DNA of 42,541 nt. Origin: an uncultured Bacteroidales bacterium. GTDB lineage: Bacteria; Bacteroidota; Bacteroidia; Bacteroidales; CAIWKO01. A program made the position numbers and the translations under genes. The DNA lies in NCBI GenBank assembly GCA_903913285.1, contig CAIWKO010000019.1, forward strand, positions 1-42,541, given 5' to 3'. The notes under the pieces are model-generated. The model was not told where the DNA came from, ran no database searches, and was given only the letters and a program-made list of their open reading frames with translations. Below are positions 1 to 8,921 of the stretch, one piece after another; within the stretch, counting starts at the first letter, position 1; every line of letters begins with the position of its first letter.

Positions 1-138
1 GAGAAGTCAAAAAAATCAAAAAACCCAACTGTCGATTTAATAAAGAACATCGTTTCAAATATATCAACTCAAAGGCACTATCATACTATTGAGAAAAGAA
101 GCCAGGAATTGGGTATTCTACAATGTCCTAAAACATAA

Positions 139-861
139 CCTTGGAATATTGATTATATTCTTGCTACCGATAATGCCGTTTATGCATTCGGGCCATTGGC
201 ATCAGGTAAGGATGCTTATTATAACGAACTGGTAGGAAATGTAACTAAATACAAATCGGTTCAGCTGATGAAAATTGCTGATAAAAAAGTTGAATATCTC
301 ACCGAAACCACCCTCGACGAATTTGCAACCAAACTAAAAACGCCTCCTTCTCAAAGAAGGTCGCCCGACTACGATGGAAAAAAGTTTGAGATAATCAATT
401 ATAAGGTTTTTGATAATGCTGATTTTATGGTTGTAGGCCAAAACTTTAAACTCGATCAAAACAAAGTAAAACAGTATAACGATATTGTTGCTTTTCATTT
501 CGATAGCAAAGGTATCCTCAAAGCTCAATACGGTGTCGACACGAAAGAGAGTAACGAATATTCTAAAAAATACGGAACACCCCAAAGCATGTTAATTGGC
601 AAAAATCCGAATAATATGTATTGGATCGTTCAGGAAATTAAGGGGTATTCTGATTGGTTCGACAAAGAACTCACTTATCCGCGTATTGCTAAAGTTGACA
701 TGAGTGCTGCAACGCTGGGCGATTTTACAACATTGGGAGGCAAAGAGTTTTATCTCGATCCTAAGTTTCCTTATCTGGAATCAGAACCGGGCAAACTGGT
801 TTTCTTCGGGTCGAACAAACCCGGTAAAATTATTTGGTTCAATAAAATAGACCTTGAATAA
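139..861 (+). CDS. C-terminal part of an unrecognised protein, 5' end disrupted
   Basis: The open frame ends at 861 and runs back to an in-frame stop at 136-138. It has no ATG near its beginning; the first usable codon is a TTG at 196 (221 aa), which falls in mid-domain sequence (ATDNAVYAFGPLASGK) rather than at a natural N-terminus. Bases 3-138 in another frame read as plausible continuing protein (KYINSKALSYY, then EKKPGIGYSTMS), broken by stops at 90-92 and 129-131. The gene is therefore either a pseudogene with several lesions or intact DNA with sequence errors near a contig end. The readable part alternates short hydrophobic and polar stretches, rich in aromatic residues, as in beta-propeller or beta-sandwich proteins. 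I do not recognise the family. A good terminator follows at 881-912. Confidence 0.6.
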   Translation, partial: PWNIDYILATDNAVYAFGPLASGKDAYYNELVGNVTKYKSVQLMKIADKKVEYLTETTLDEFATKLKTPPSQRRSPDYDGKKFEIINYKVFDNADFMVVGQNFKLDQNKVKQYNDIVAFHFDSKGILKAQYGVDTKESNEYSKKYGTPQSMLIGKNPNNMYWIVQEIKGYSDWFDKELTYPRIAKVDMSAATLGDFTTLGGKEFYLDPKFPYLESEPGKLVFFGSNKPGKIIWFNKIDLE

Positions 862-880
862 TTTCTGTTGCTTAATTCAT

Positions 881-912
881 AACGGAAGCTTAACAGGCTT
901 CCGTTTTTTTTT
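881..912 (+). terminator. Rho-independent terminator
   Basis: A perfect 9-bp stem (AACGGAAGC at 881-889 pairing with GCTTCCGTT at 897-905) has a 7-base loop and is followed by a run of T to 912. It lies 20 bases after the stop codon of the first gene and is a textbook terminator for it. Confidence 0.9.
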
Positions 913-967
913 ACCAAATATTCAAACTACGAAAAACAATATGCTCATACTTTTCGAACCGATTTTG

Positions 968-975
968 TATATTTG
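968..975 (+). promoter_or_regulatory. -7 box (TATATTTG) of the AraC-type regulator gene
   Basis: TATATTTG matches the Bacteroidota -7 consensus TAnnTTTG exactly. Only six bases separate it from the ATG at 982, so transcription would start at or next to the start codon. No clear TTTG -33 box is visible at the expected distance upstream. Confidence 0.5.
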
Positions 976-981
976 TCAAAG

Positions 982-1803
982 ATGGAAAAGCAATTCCGCA
1001 TATTCGAAATAACCAAAGATCTGGTGGATGATATCCTCTCGAGATCGTACGAAGCCCATTTTCACGATTTTGAAGAGATCATTATATTAAGTGAAGGCGG
1101 CCTGGAACATTATGTCGATTTCAAGATAGAAAAAGTGGATGCGCCTGTGGCATGCTATGTTCCCATGAACAAAATGCACAAACTGATTCCCTGTGCCAAT
1201 ATGCGCGGATGGGTGGTTAATTATAAAACAGAATTTGTTCCCGAATCAAAACTGAATTTCATTTCCAATTTCAACACTTCAACCAACATTCCCCTGCTGA
1301 GCGACGAAAATCTTAAGCGTTTCACGGGTTTGTGCCGCATCATGCACAGCGAATACAAGCAGGAATATATCGACCTGAAAGCCATCAGCCATTTGCTCAA
1401 CGGGTTTATCACCATGATAGACACACAACGCAAGAGGATCATCCCGATAGAGAGTACCATAAAAGCATCGCAAATAAGCGCCTTCAATAACTTCCTGAAA
1501 ATATTGGAAGAAAACTTCCGTCGTGATGCGGGAGTTACCTTCTATGCCGAAAAGATGAACATGTCGGAACGCAACCTGAATATCATTTGCAGAAACAACT
1601 TCCAGAAAAGCGTATCGGAGATCATCGAAACACGCAAACTGATAGAAGCAAAACATCTATTGCTGCATACCGATAAGTCGGTTTCGGAGATCGGCTACGA
1701 ACTGGGCTACAACGAGAAATCGTACTTCACGCGAGTGTTTCATGCTAAAATGGACATCACTCCTACCCGCTTTCGCGAAATGACACGAAGCATCCTTTCC
1801 TAA
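982..1803 (+). CDS. AraC family transcriptional regulator
   Basis: This 273-residue protein begins at ATG 982; a TTG at 973 is in frame but lies inside the -7 box. The N-terminal half (about residues 20-100, with the histidine-rich HFHDFEE stretch) looks like an AraC cupin-type sensing domain. The last 100 residues form the double helix-turn-helix DNA-binding domain: SVSEIIETRKLIEAKHLL for the linker helix, then SVSEIGYELGYNEKSYFTRVF and the closing P-x-x-FR motif (TPTRFRE). It is expected to be a cytoplasmic regulator responding to a small ligand. Its most obvious possible target is the YceI gene 103 bp downstream on the same strand, which has its own promoter box; that link is inference from adjacency. 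The ligand is unknown. Confidence 0.93.
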   Translation: MEKQFRIFEITKDLVDDILSRSYEAHFHDFEEIIILSEGGLEHYVDFKIEKVDAPVACYVPMNKMHKLIPCANMRGWVVNYKTEFVPESKLNFISNFNTSTNIPLLSDENLKRFTGLCRIMHSEYKQEYIDLKAISHLLNGFITMIDTQRKRIIPIESTIKASQISAFNNFLKILEENFRRDAGVTFYAEKMNMSERNLNIICRNNFQKSVSEIIETRKLIEAKHLLLHTDKSVSEIGYELGYNEKSYFTRVFHAKMDITPTRFREMTRSILS

Positions 1804-1854
1804 ATTTACCACACCTTTTCCAATTAGTGTTACCTCCTGCCGTTCGGTTAGGCG

Positions 1855-1862
1855 TAATTTTG
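1855..1862 (+). promoter_or_regulatory. -7 box (TAATTTTG) of the YceI gene
   Basis: TAATTTTG fits TAnnTTTG and would give a 5' leader of about 40 bases before the ATG at 1907. The leader just before the start is A-rich (AAACACAAAAACTTACATAAA region), as usual for Bacteroidota translation starts. Confidence 0.55.
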
Positions 1863-1906
1863 TATCATTAAATCAAACGATAGTTAAACACAAAAACTTA
1901 CATAAA

Positions 1907-2443
1907 ATGGAAACAAAAACAAACTGGGTAATCGACCCAACTCACAGCAAAATAAGCTTCAAAGTAAAACACCTTATGATAACAAACGTGGAAGGCAACT
2001 TTAAAGAATTTGAAGCAACGGTATGTACTCTTGGAAACGATTTTTCAACCTCGCTCATCTCATTTTCGATGAATGCTGCATCTATTGACACCGAAGTAGC
2101 CGACCGGGATGCACATCTGAAGAGTGCCGATTTCTTTGATGTAGCAAACCATCCGAAGATCACCTTCGAAGGAACAGGTTTAAAAGATCTCGGCGACGAT
2201 ATGTATGAACTCACCGGCAACCTTACCATAAAAGAAATAACACATCCGGTTACGCTGGCAGTTGAACACGGCGGAATAATAACCGATTCATGGGGAAACA
2301 TAAAGACAGGCTTCTCAATCGCTGGTATGATTAACCGCAAAGACTGGGGATTAAACTGGAATGCAGCCCTCGAAGCCGGTGGAGTTCTTGTTGGCGAAGA
2401 TGTAAAGATACTTTGTGAAGTTGAATTTGTGAAACAAGCTTAA
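1907..2443 (+). CDS. YceI family polyisoprenoid-binding protein
   Basis: The 178-residue product is a full-length YceI domain: it opens with TNWVIDPTHSKISFKVKHL and contains the family's VEGNFKEF and DVANHPKITFEG segments, ending with GEDVKILCEVEFV. YceI proteins fold as an extended lipocalin-like barrel that binds long isoprenoid or amide lipids. No signal peptide is visible, so this copy is probably cytoplasmic, unlike periplasmic E. coli YceI. It lies directly downstream of an AraC-type regulator. A strong bidirectional hairpin follows the gene. The lipid ligand and the physiological role are not evident from sequence. Confidence 0.95.
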   Translation: METKTNWVIDPTHSKISFKVKHLMITNVEGNFKEFEATVCTLGNDFSTSLISFSMNAASIDTEVADRDAHLKSADFFDVANHPKITFEGTGLKDLGDDMYELTGNLTIKEITHPVTLAVEHGGIITDSWGNIKTGFSIAGMINRKDWGLNWNAALEAGGVLVGEDVKILCEVEFVKQA

Positions 2444-2456
2444 AACTACTATACCC

Positions 2457-2499
2457 ATAAAAGCCATCTGCTTGATAACGATCAACGGATGGCTTTTAT
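2457..2499. terminator. Bidirectional terminator between convergent genes
   Basis: A perfect 12-bp inverted repeat (ATAAAAGCCATC at 2457-2468, GATGGCTTTTAT at 2488-2499) has A-rich and T-rich outer arms, so it can terminate the YceI transcript on the plus strand and the HD-domain gene on the minus strand, whose stop lies at 2513. Confidence 0.9.
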
Positions 2500-2512
2500 A
2501 TTATGCCGAATG

Positions 2513-3079
2513 TTAATACTGCAGTTTTTTCTGAAGTACTTCTTCTGCTAGGTTCAACATCTGTTGAAATGTTTGTATCGGCAGCTTTTCGCTTTCGTAA
2601 AATAATCGTTCGGCGTCGGCTATCATACCGAAAGTTGGTTCAAATCTGAGAAATTTGCGGTTCAGGTTATGTTCCCCGATACGGATACGGTCGAGAGCGT
2701 CGGCATCTTTCAATAAAGCTGTAACTGTATAATGCGGATGCCACTTTTTGATCTCAACATATTGCGAATGATTGGCAACAGCAGTTTTCAGGGTGCTTAT
2801 CTGCTCTTCATCCAATCTATATTTCTGAAACAAAGGTGTGAACTCCGGAACTTTTAGTTTCGCAGCCCTCGGGCCGTGCATCAGGCAAAAGCCATCGTGT
2901 TTGCGGGCCATATCGTGAATAAATGCCGCAAAAAAAGCTACCCGTTTTTCTTCCTGTAAGCCTACATCATTTCCCAATGCAAGCGTGTGGCACATAACCC
3001 GGTATGTATGCATCGCGCCATGCAAATTGCTGGCATGCATGAAATATCCGGGTTTAATATCAAAATCTGAGAGATCCAT
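2513..3079 (-). CDS. HD domain-containing protein
   Basis: This is a likely metal-dependent phosphohydrolase of the HD superfamily. Counting from the ATG at 3079 (188 aa), the metal ligands appear in the right order: His24 in GAMHTYRV, His55-Asp56 in FAAFIHDMA, and Asp125/Asp127 in LLKDADALDRIR. An in-frame TTG at 3130 would add 17 residues; I prefer the ATG because the extension (AFDIIKKCNFNVELT) does not look conserved and starts with two leucine codons. The protein is soluble, with no signal peptide. It stands alone on the minus strand, divergent from the FKBP gene. The substrate (nucleotide, ppGpp or other) cannot be read from sequence. Confidence 0.85.
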   Translation of the reverse strand: MDLSDFDIKPGYFMHASNLHGAMHTYRVMCHTLALGNDVGLQEEKRVAFFAAFIHDMARKHDGFCLMHGPRAAKLKVPEFTPLFQKYRLDEEQISTLKTAVANHSQYVEIKKWHPHYTVTALLKDADALDRIRIGEHNLNRKFLRFEPTFGMIADAERLFYESEKLPIQTFQQMLNLAEEVLQKKLQY

Positions 3080-3207
3080 TGTCAATTCAACATTAAAATT
3101 ACACTTTTTGATAATATCAAAAGCCAACAATTCAATAATCTGTTCAAAAACTACAATATTATCATAAAATGCAAGCGACTACTAGGCAGCCGTAATGGTT
3201 TTCTTAC

Positions 3208-3215
3208 TATATTTG
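3208..3215 (+). promoter_or_regulatory. -7 box (TATATTTG) of the FKBP gene
   Basis: TATATTTG is an exact TAnnTTTG match, 37 bases before the preferred ATG at 3253. No convincing -33 TTTG is seen. Confidence 0.5.
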
Positions 3216-3252
3216 CTGACTCAAATTTTATTTACCTAAATCAATGTATTTC

Positions 3253-3954
3253 ATGAAAAAAATTATTCTGCTTGCAGCAATTGTATCGTTTGGTTTCATG
3301 GCCAATGCGCAAAAAACCAATTTTAAACTTACCACCAGAAATGACTCTGTAGCTTATACTATTGGTATAAACATCGGTAAAAATTTAAAGACGAATATGG
3401 ATAAAGACTCGTTGAAACTCAATTTAGCATTATTGACACAGGGATTTAATGATGCACTCAACGGTTTGGACACAGCAAAACTTACCGGAAAAATGCAACA
3501 AAAGGTGATGACAAATTTCCAGGTTGAGATGCAGCAAAAACAAATGAAAAAAGACAGTAAAATAGCAGGACCAAACAAAGAAGCCGGCAAAAAATTTCTG
3601 GAAGAAAATAAAAGCAAACCCGGAGTGATACAAACTGCCAGTGGGTTGCAATATAAAGTTATTAAAGAAGGTACCGGTAAAACTCCGACAACTCAGGATA
3701 AAGTAACCGTTAATTATGAAGGAAAATTACTCGACGGAAAAGTTTTCGATTCTTCCTATGACCGCAATAAACCCGAAACATTTCCTGTTACTGGTGTTAT
3801 TAAAGGCTGGACAGAAGCTCTTCAACTGATGAAAGAAGGCGGAACGTACGAATTATATATTTCGTCCGATCTTGGATATGGCGATCAGGGAAACCAGGGA
3901 ATACCCGGCGGATCATGTCTTATATTCAAAGTTGATCTGATCGAAGTTAATTAA
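3253..3954 (+). CDS. FKBP-type peptidyl-prolyl cis-trans isomerase, exported
   Basis: The gene encodes a 233-residue protein from ATG 3253; an ATG at 3244 adds only MYF before the same signal peptide. Residues 1-20 (MKKIILLAAIVSFGFMANAQ) are a signal peptide. The N-terminal region (about 25-115, with VAYTIGINIGKNLK) is the FKBP-N dimerisation-type segment. The C-terminal 110 residues are the catalytic FKBP domain with SGLQYKVIKEGTGKTP, VNYEGKLLDGKVFDSS, GVIKGWTEAL and the LGYGDQG loop. It resembles FkpA/Mip periplasmic folding catalysts that isomerise X-Pro bonds in exported proteins. It lies just upstream of a secreted prolyl-specific peptidase in the same orientation, but the 95-bp gap leaves co-transcription unproven. 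Confidence 0.96.
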   Translation: MKKIILLAAIVSFGFMANAQKTNFKLTTRNDSVAYTIGINIGKNLKTNMDKDSLKLNLALLTQGFNDALNGLDTAKLTGKMQQKVMTNFQVEMQQKQMKKDSKIAGPNKEAGKKFLEENKSKPGVIQTASGLQYKVIKEGTGKTPTTQDKVTVNYEGKLLDGKVFDSSYDRNKPETFPVTGVIKGWTEALQLMKEGGTYELYISSDLGYGDQGNQGIPGGSCLIFKVDLIEVN

Positions 3955-4049
3955 ACCAGATTCTATTAATCTCAGAACGAGCATTTTTGATTAATACAAT
4001 TGCTTAAAAATTGAGTAGTTATAAAATTGCAATAAAACAAATTAATCTT

Positions 4050-6242
4050 ATGAGAACAAGGTTTTCCGCAATATTTATTGCTTTATTGCTGCTGACAATT
4101 TCGCTGCCGGCACAAACCCACAAACAAGTTACTCTCGAAGATCTGTGGATTAATTATGCCTTCTATCCCGAACGTTCTGACGAAATAGTTCCGATGAACG
4201 ATGGCGAACATTATCTTGTGCTGACCAACAGTAATACGATCGACAAATTCTTTTACAAGAATGATAAATCACAAGGCTCATTGATTACAAAAGATATGCT
4301 GGTTCCAACAGGAAAAACAGAATCGATCAAGATCGAATCGTTTGAAATGAGCAGCGACGAAACAAAAGTTCTGATAAAGACCGAATCGGAGCAAATATAC
4401 CGTCATTCCGAAATAGCCAACTATTATGTTCTTGACCTGACGGCAAAAAAACTCACTCCCGTTTCGGAAACATCTAAGCAACGCCTTGCCGATTTCTCTC
4501 CCGATGGCAATAAAATTGCATACATAAGAGAAAATAACCTTTTTGTAAAAGACCTGAAAACAAATGCAGAAACACAGATTACCAACGACGGACTGATAAA
4601 CAACATTATCAACGGAACCACCGATTGGGTTTATGAAGAGGAGTTCAGTTTTACAAAAGCATTCTTCTGGTCGCCCGATAGCAAAAAGATCGCATACATG
4701 CGTTTCGACGAAAGTAAAGTGAAGGAATATCAGTTAACCAATTATGGAGAACTCTATCCCGAACAGTATAAATACAAATATCCTGTTGCAGGCGAAGACA
4801 ACTCCATCGTTAGCGTTCTGGTTTATGATATGTCGGATGCTGCAAAAAGTGTCACACATAAAATGGATATCGGAACGGTTACCGATCAATATATTCCGCG
4901 CATTTGCTGGACTAAAGACCCAAATAATCTTGCCATTTTCCGCATGAACCGCCTGCAGAACAAACTAGAGATATTGTTTGCTAATGCCGCAAATGGTAAT
5001 ACTTCCGTGTTCTACACTCAGGAAAACAAAAAGTATATTGAGATCACCGATGACTATAAATTCACCGAAGATGGAAAATATTTCGTCATTATGAGCGAGC
5101 AGAATGGCTACAGCCACATTTATTTATACGAAATGACCGGCAAACTGGTAAAACAGGTAACAAGCGGAAACTGGGATGTAACTGCCATAAAAGGTGTGGA
5201 TGAAAAGAATAAGGTGATCTATTATGTCTCGGCCGAAAGCAATCCCTATAACCGCGATTTATACAGCATCAAGTTCGATGGTACGGGAAAAACCTGCATC
5301 TTTAACAAGCCAGGAAGCTATGATGCGGCTTTCAGCAAAAACTTCAATTATTTTGTTTCAACTTTTTCTGATGCAAACACTCCGCCGAAAGTAGCTATCA
5401 ACAGCAATACAGGTAAAGAACTGCGTGTACTTACCGACAATCAGAAACTTCTTGATAAAACCAAAGAATATGGGTTCAGCAAAAAGGAATTCTTTAATTT
5501 CAAAACTTCCGAAAATGTTTCGCTGAACGGTTATATCATTAAGCCCGCCGATTTTGACGCAACAAAAAAATATCCTGTGCTGATGAATGTTTATGGCGGA
5601 CCGAATTCACAATATGCAACCAACGACTGGGATACCTTTGATATGGTTTGGTATCAGTATTTGGCACAACATGGCTACAGCATCGTTTGTGTGGATGGCA
5701 GAGGAACCGGTGAACGCGGTGAAGAATTCAGAAAGTGTACTTATATGGAACTGGGCAAACTTGAAACAGAAGACCAGATAGAAACAGCAAAATATTTAGG
5801 AACCCAGTCGTATGTTGATTCAAAGCGTATCGGCATCTGGGGATGGAGCTATGGCGGTTTCGAAGCAGCCCTTTGCATGACCAAAGGAGCTGACGTTTTT
5901 AAAGCGGGTATTGCCGTGGCACCTGTAACCAACTGGCGTAATTACGACAATATCTACACCGAACGGTATATGCGCACACCTCAGGAAAACGCTGCAGGCT
6001 ACGACGATAATTCGCCTGTAAAATTCGTAAAAAAGCTGAAAGGCAAGTTTCTTATCTGCCATGGCATGGCTGACGATAATGTGCATTTTCAGAATACGGT
6101 TGAAATGGTGGATGCTTTGGTCAATGCAAATAAGCAATTCGAAATGCAGTTCTATCCAAATAAAAACCACGGCATCTATGGCGGTTATACACGTTATCAT
6201 CTGTACAAAAAGATGTCGGATTTTATAATCGAGAATTTATAA
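4050..6242 (+). CDS. Dipeptidyl peptidase IV, S9B family, exported
   Basis: This 730-residue enzyme removes X-Pro (or X-Ala) dipeptides from peptide N-termini. A signal peptide covers residues 1-23 from ATG 4050 (RFSAIFIALLLLTISLPAQ); an upstream in-frame TTG at 4011 would spoil it. The N-terminal beta-propeller carries the double-glutamate motif DWVYEEEF (Glu196-Glu197), which anchors the substrate N-terminus and is diagnostic for DPP-IV rather than other S9 enzymes. The C-terminal alpha/beta-hydrolase domain has Ser600 in GWSYGG, Asp675 in HGMADDNVHF and His707 in NHGIYGG, a complete catalytic triad. It is probably periplasmic and used in peptide scavenging. Confidence 0.97.
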   Translation: MRTRFSAIFIALLLLTISLPAQTHKQVTLEDLWINYAFYPERSDEIVPMNDGEHYLVLTNSNTIDKFFYKNDKSQGSLITKDMLVPTGKTESIKIESFEMSSDETKVLIKTESEQIYRHSEIANYYVLDLTAKKLTPVSETSKQRLADFSPDGNKIAYIRENNLFVKDLKTNAETQITNDGLINNIINGTTDWVYEEEFSFTKAFFWSPDSKKIAYMRFDESKVKEYQLTNYGELYPEQYKYKYPVAGEDNSIVSVLVYDMSDAAKSVTHKMDIGTVTDQYIPRICWTKDPNNLAIFRMNRLQNKLEILFANAANGNTSVFYTQENKKYIEITDDYKFTEDGKYFVIMSEQNGYSHIYLYEMTGKLVKQVTSGNWDVTAIKGVDEKNKVIYYVSAESNPYNRDLYSIKFDGTGKTCIFNKPGSYDAAFSKNFNYFVSTFSDANTPPKVAINSNTGKELRVLTDNQKLLDKTKEYGFSKKEFFNFKTSENVSLNGYIIKPADFDATKKYPVLMNVYGGPNSQYATNDWDTFDMVWYQYLAQHGYSIVCVDGRGTGERGEEFRKCTYMELGKLETEDQIETAKYLGTQSYVDSKRIGIWGWSYGGFEAALCMTKGADVFKAGIAVAPVTNWRNYDNIYTERYMRTPQENAAGYDDNSPVKFVKKLKGKFLICHGMADDNVHFQNTVEMVDALVNANKQFEMQFYPNKNHGIYGGYTRYHLYKKMSDFIIENL

Positions 6243-6380
6243 GTTCGGATTAGAGTTAATGTTTTCAAAACTGATTTTATCAATCTTTATGCACAGGTTA
6301 AAATAATTTCTCTATTTTTACGCATAGTAAAAACTGATACCATTATTTTAATTAACCTAAAGAATCAGTAATCAGGCAAA

Positions 6381-8144
6381 TTGAGACGCTTTTTAGAATA
6401 CATATTTTCGTGGCGCGAAAAATTCGTCGGTAATAGAGCTTTTTTAATCATTGCCAGTATTATTGTTGGAATCGTATCGGCATTGGTGGCGGTTCTTTTA
6501 AAAACTACGGTTCATTTATTGCATCAGGTTCCTGAATATTATCACGAATATTTCTACAAGAATTTATGGTTATTTGTGTTCCCTATTATTGGAATTATAC
6601 TAACTATTCTGGTTGTAAAATTTGCATTAAAAGGCAAAATAGACAAAGGTCTTGGAAACGTTTTATACGCCATAACCCGCAAATCGTCAAAGATCGACAA
6701 GGTAAATACCTATTCGCAGATCATCACCAGCAGTATTACTGTTGGTTTGGGCGGTTCTGCAGGACTTGAAGCGCCAATTGCCATCACGGGTTCTGCTATC
6801 GGTTCGAACATCGGGAGTTTTTTCAAACTGGGGCGTAAAGAACGCACGCTGCTTTTGGCATGCGGCGCCGCTTCGGGTATAGCGGCCGTGTTCAATAGCC
6901 CAATCACAGGTGTTATTTTTGCTATCGAGGTCTTATTGGTCGATTTCTCAATACCATCATTCATACCATTATTAATTTCGACCGCATCAGCTACCATTGT
7001 CTCGAAGCTACTCTATAAAGGCCAGCTTTTTTATCTGGTTTCTCACGATTGGTTCTACAATGCAATCCCTTTTTATATCGTGTTGGGAATACTCTGCGGA
7101 TTCTTGTCGGTTTACATGAAGCGGGTCACATTATGGTCAGAAGGTTATTTCAACACTAAGAAAAAAGTAGTGTTGAAAACTACACTCGGACTGGCGATAC
7201 TGGGTCTGCTGATCTTTTTGCTGCCTCCGTTGTTTGGTGAAGGATATTCATCCATAGAGAGCTTATTGAACGGACATTTTTCAAATATTCTGGATTATTC
7301 GGTGTTCGATTCGTTTAAAGATAATGCATGGTTTATTCTGATCTTTACGGCTGCCATCATCCTCCTGAAAATAATTGCCACTGCATTAACTGTCGGGACG
7401 GGAGGCAACGGAGGTATATTTGCGCCCTCACTGTTCACAGGTGCTTTCACAGGATTCGGGCTGGCACATCTGGTAAACACAAGTGAAATAAGCAAACTAA
7501 ACACACCCAATTTCATCGTTGCCGGTATGGCAGGCATCTTGAGCGGCGTGGTTCATGCCCCACTTACAGCTATATTTTTAATTGCGGAGATCACGGGAGG
7601 ATATACCCTTTTCGTTCCACTAATGATCGTTTCGGCGCTTTCGTATTTCATCACCCGTATCTTTGAACCGCATTCCGTTTATACTAAAAAACTTGCCGAA
7701 TCGGGTAACCTGCTGACCGACGATAAAGACAGCAATGTTCTGAAGTATCTAAAAATGGAAGACCTGATCGAGAAAGATTTTGCCGTACTGAACATCAACG
7801 ATACCTTGCAAAGTTTAATAGAAGCTTTTACGAACAGCAAACGCAGCATTTTTCCGGTGGTGAATGATGAGCATGAATTGGAGGGTGTTATTTTCCTCGA
7901 CAAAGTAAAAGATCTGATGTTTAAGACCGAACTTTACGAAAGCATGAAAATTAAAGACATCACCGAGAAATCAATTTCAATCTCTATTACCGATTCCATG
8001 GAAAGTTCGATGGATAAGTTCGAAAAGTCGAACCTATGGAATATACCTGTTTTGGATGATGGAAAGTATGTAGGCTTTATTTCCAGGTCGAATATACTGA
8101 ACTATTACCGCAAGATATTAAAGAAAAACGTTTCGTTGTTCTGA
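6381..8144 (+). CDS. CLC-family chloride channel or transporter with CBS domains
   Basis: The 587-residue membrane protein has about 450 residues of CLC transmembrane core followed by a cytoplasmic pair of CBS domains (about 455-580). Key CLC sites are visible: the gating glutamate Glu130 in GSAGLEAPI, the third filter motif GGNGGIFAPSLF, and the central-ion tyrosine in HSVYTKKL. The first filter motif is degenerate (KGLGNVL instead of GSGIP). At the position of the internal proton glutamate (E. coli ClC-ec1 E203) the sequence is FAIEV, so Val184 replaces it, which argues against classic Cl-/H+ exchange. The start is TTG 6381: an in-frame stop lies at 6369-6371 and no ATG is near. The CBS pair suggests nucleotide regulation. 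Confidence 0.93.
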   Translation: MRRFLEYIFSWREKFVGNRAFLIIASIIVGIVSALVAVLLKTTVHLLHQVPEYYHEYFYKNLWLFVFPIIGIILTILVVKFALKGKIDKGLGNVLYAITRKSSKIDKVNTYSQIITSSITVGLGGSAGLEAPIAITGSAIGSNIGSFFKLGRKERTLLLACGAASGIAAVFNSPITGVIFAIEVLLVDFSIPSFIPLLISTASATIVSKLLYKGQLFYLVSHDWFYNAIPFYIVLGILCGFLSVYMKRVTLWSEGYFNTKKKVVLKTTLGLAILGLLIFLLPPLFGEGYSSIESLLNGHFSNILDYSVFDSFKDNAWFILIFTAAIILLKIIATALTVGTGGNGGIFAPSLFTGAFTGFGLAHLVNTSEISKLNTPNFIVAGMAGILSGVVHAPLTAIFLIAEITGGYTLFVPLMIVSALSYFITRIFEPHSVYTKKLAESGNLLTDDKDSNVLKYLKMEDLIEKDFAVLNINDTLQSLIEAFTNSKRSIFPVVNDEHELEGVIFLDKVKDLMFKTELYESMKIKDITEKSISISITDSMESSMDKFEKSNLWNIPVLDDGKYVGFISRSNILNYYRKILKKNVSLF

Positions 8145-8909
8145 TCAACTTCTCAGATACGAAGCCCCGTTGATATCAAGAATACAGCCCGTCATAAATT
8201 CTGTTCTGTCAGATGCCAGCAAAACAATAGCATGTGCCACTTCCTCAGGTTTGGCAACCCTGTTCAGCGGACTTTGGCCTTTTATTTTTGCTCCCTCCTG
8301 CCCTTTCAATGCTTTGGTCGACATTTCGGTTTCCACAAATCCCGGAGCCACCACATAAACAAACACATTTTTTGGTGCCAGCAGTTGAGCCAGCGACTGG
8401 CTGAACTGATTCAGTGCAGCCTTACTTGCTCCGTAAGCCGGTGCATAAGGTTCGCCGCGAAAAGCACCCCTCGACGACACATTGATTATCTTGCCTCCTC
8501 CCCCTGAAGCCATTTGTCTGCCGACAAAATACGTGAGGTTCGCCATTCCGGCAAAATTGGTATTCATTGTTTCATTAATGTGAAGTTGCCATTCATTATA
8601 GCTGCACGAAAGCATATTGCATTCCTTGAATATTCCCGCGTTATTCACCAAAACATCGATATGTCCGGCTTTACGGAGGGCTTTGAAGACTGCACGCTCT
8701 ACTATGAATGAATCGCATAGATCGGCTTTCAGCAGAAAATGTTTCTCGCCCGGCAACATCGACAAAGTTTTCAGTGCAGCAGTTTCATTTTCTTTATAAT
8801 GAATAATGACATGCGCTCCGCATGTTGCAAACTCGACAGCTGTTGCCCTGCCGATTCCGCGAGAAGCTCCGGTTACCAATACATACTTGCCGCTAAAATC
8901 AATGTTCAT
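8145..8909 (-). CDS. SDR family NAD(P)-dependent oxidoreductase
   Basis: A 254-residue classical short-chain dehydrogenase. The nucleotide-binding TGASRGIG motif is at residues 13-20, NNAG at 89-92, the catalytic Asn at about 118, Ser146 in INVSS, Tyr159 and Lys163 in YGASK. It resembles 3-oxoacyl-ACP reductases (FabG-like), but many SDRs do, so the substrate is open. It begins 12 bp after homoserine kinase and is the last gene of the dapA-like/thrB/SDR operon. Its TGA and the TGA of the convergent CLC gene abut within the palindrome TGATCA, so no terminator fits between the two genes. Confidence 0.92.
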   Translation of the reverse strand: MNIDFSGKYVLVTGASRGIGRATAVEFATCGAHVIIHYKENETAALKTLSMLPGEKHFLLKADLCDSFIVERAVFKALRKAGHIDVLVNNAGIFKECNMLSCSYNEWQLHINETMNTNFAGMANLTYFVGRQMASGGGGKIINVSSRGAFRGEPYAPAYGASKAALNQFSQSLAQLLAPKNVFVYVVAPGFVETEMSTKALKGQEGAKIKGQSPLNRVAKPEEVAHAIVLLASDRTEFMTGCILDINGASYLRS

Positions 8910-8921
8910 GGATAATTTTAA

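Noticed and set aside
1279-1656. Long antisense frames inside the AraC regulator gene.
   Set aside because: They are shadows of the real gene, which has full AraC motifs on the plus strand.
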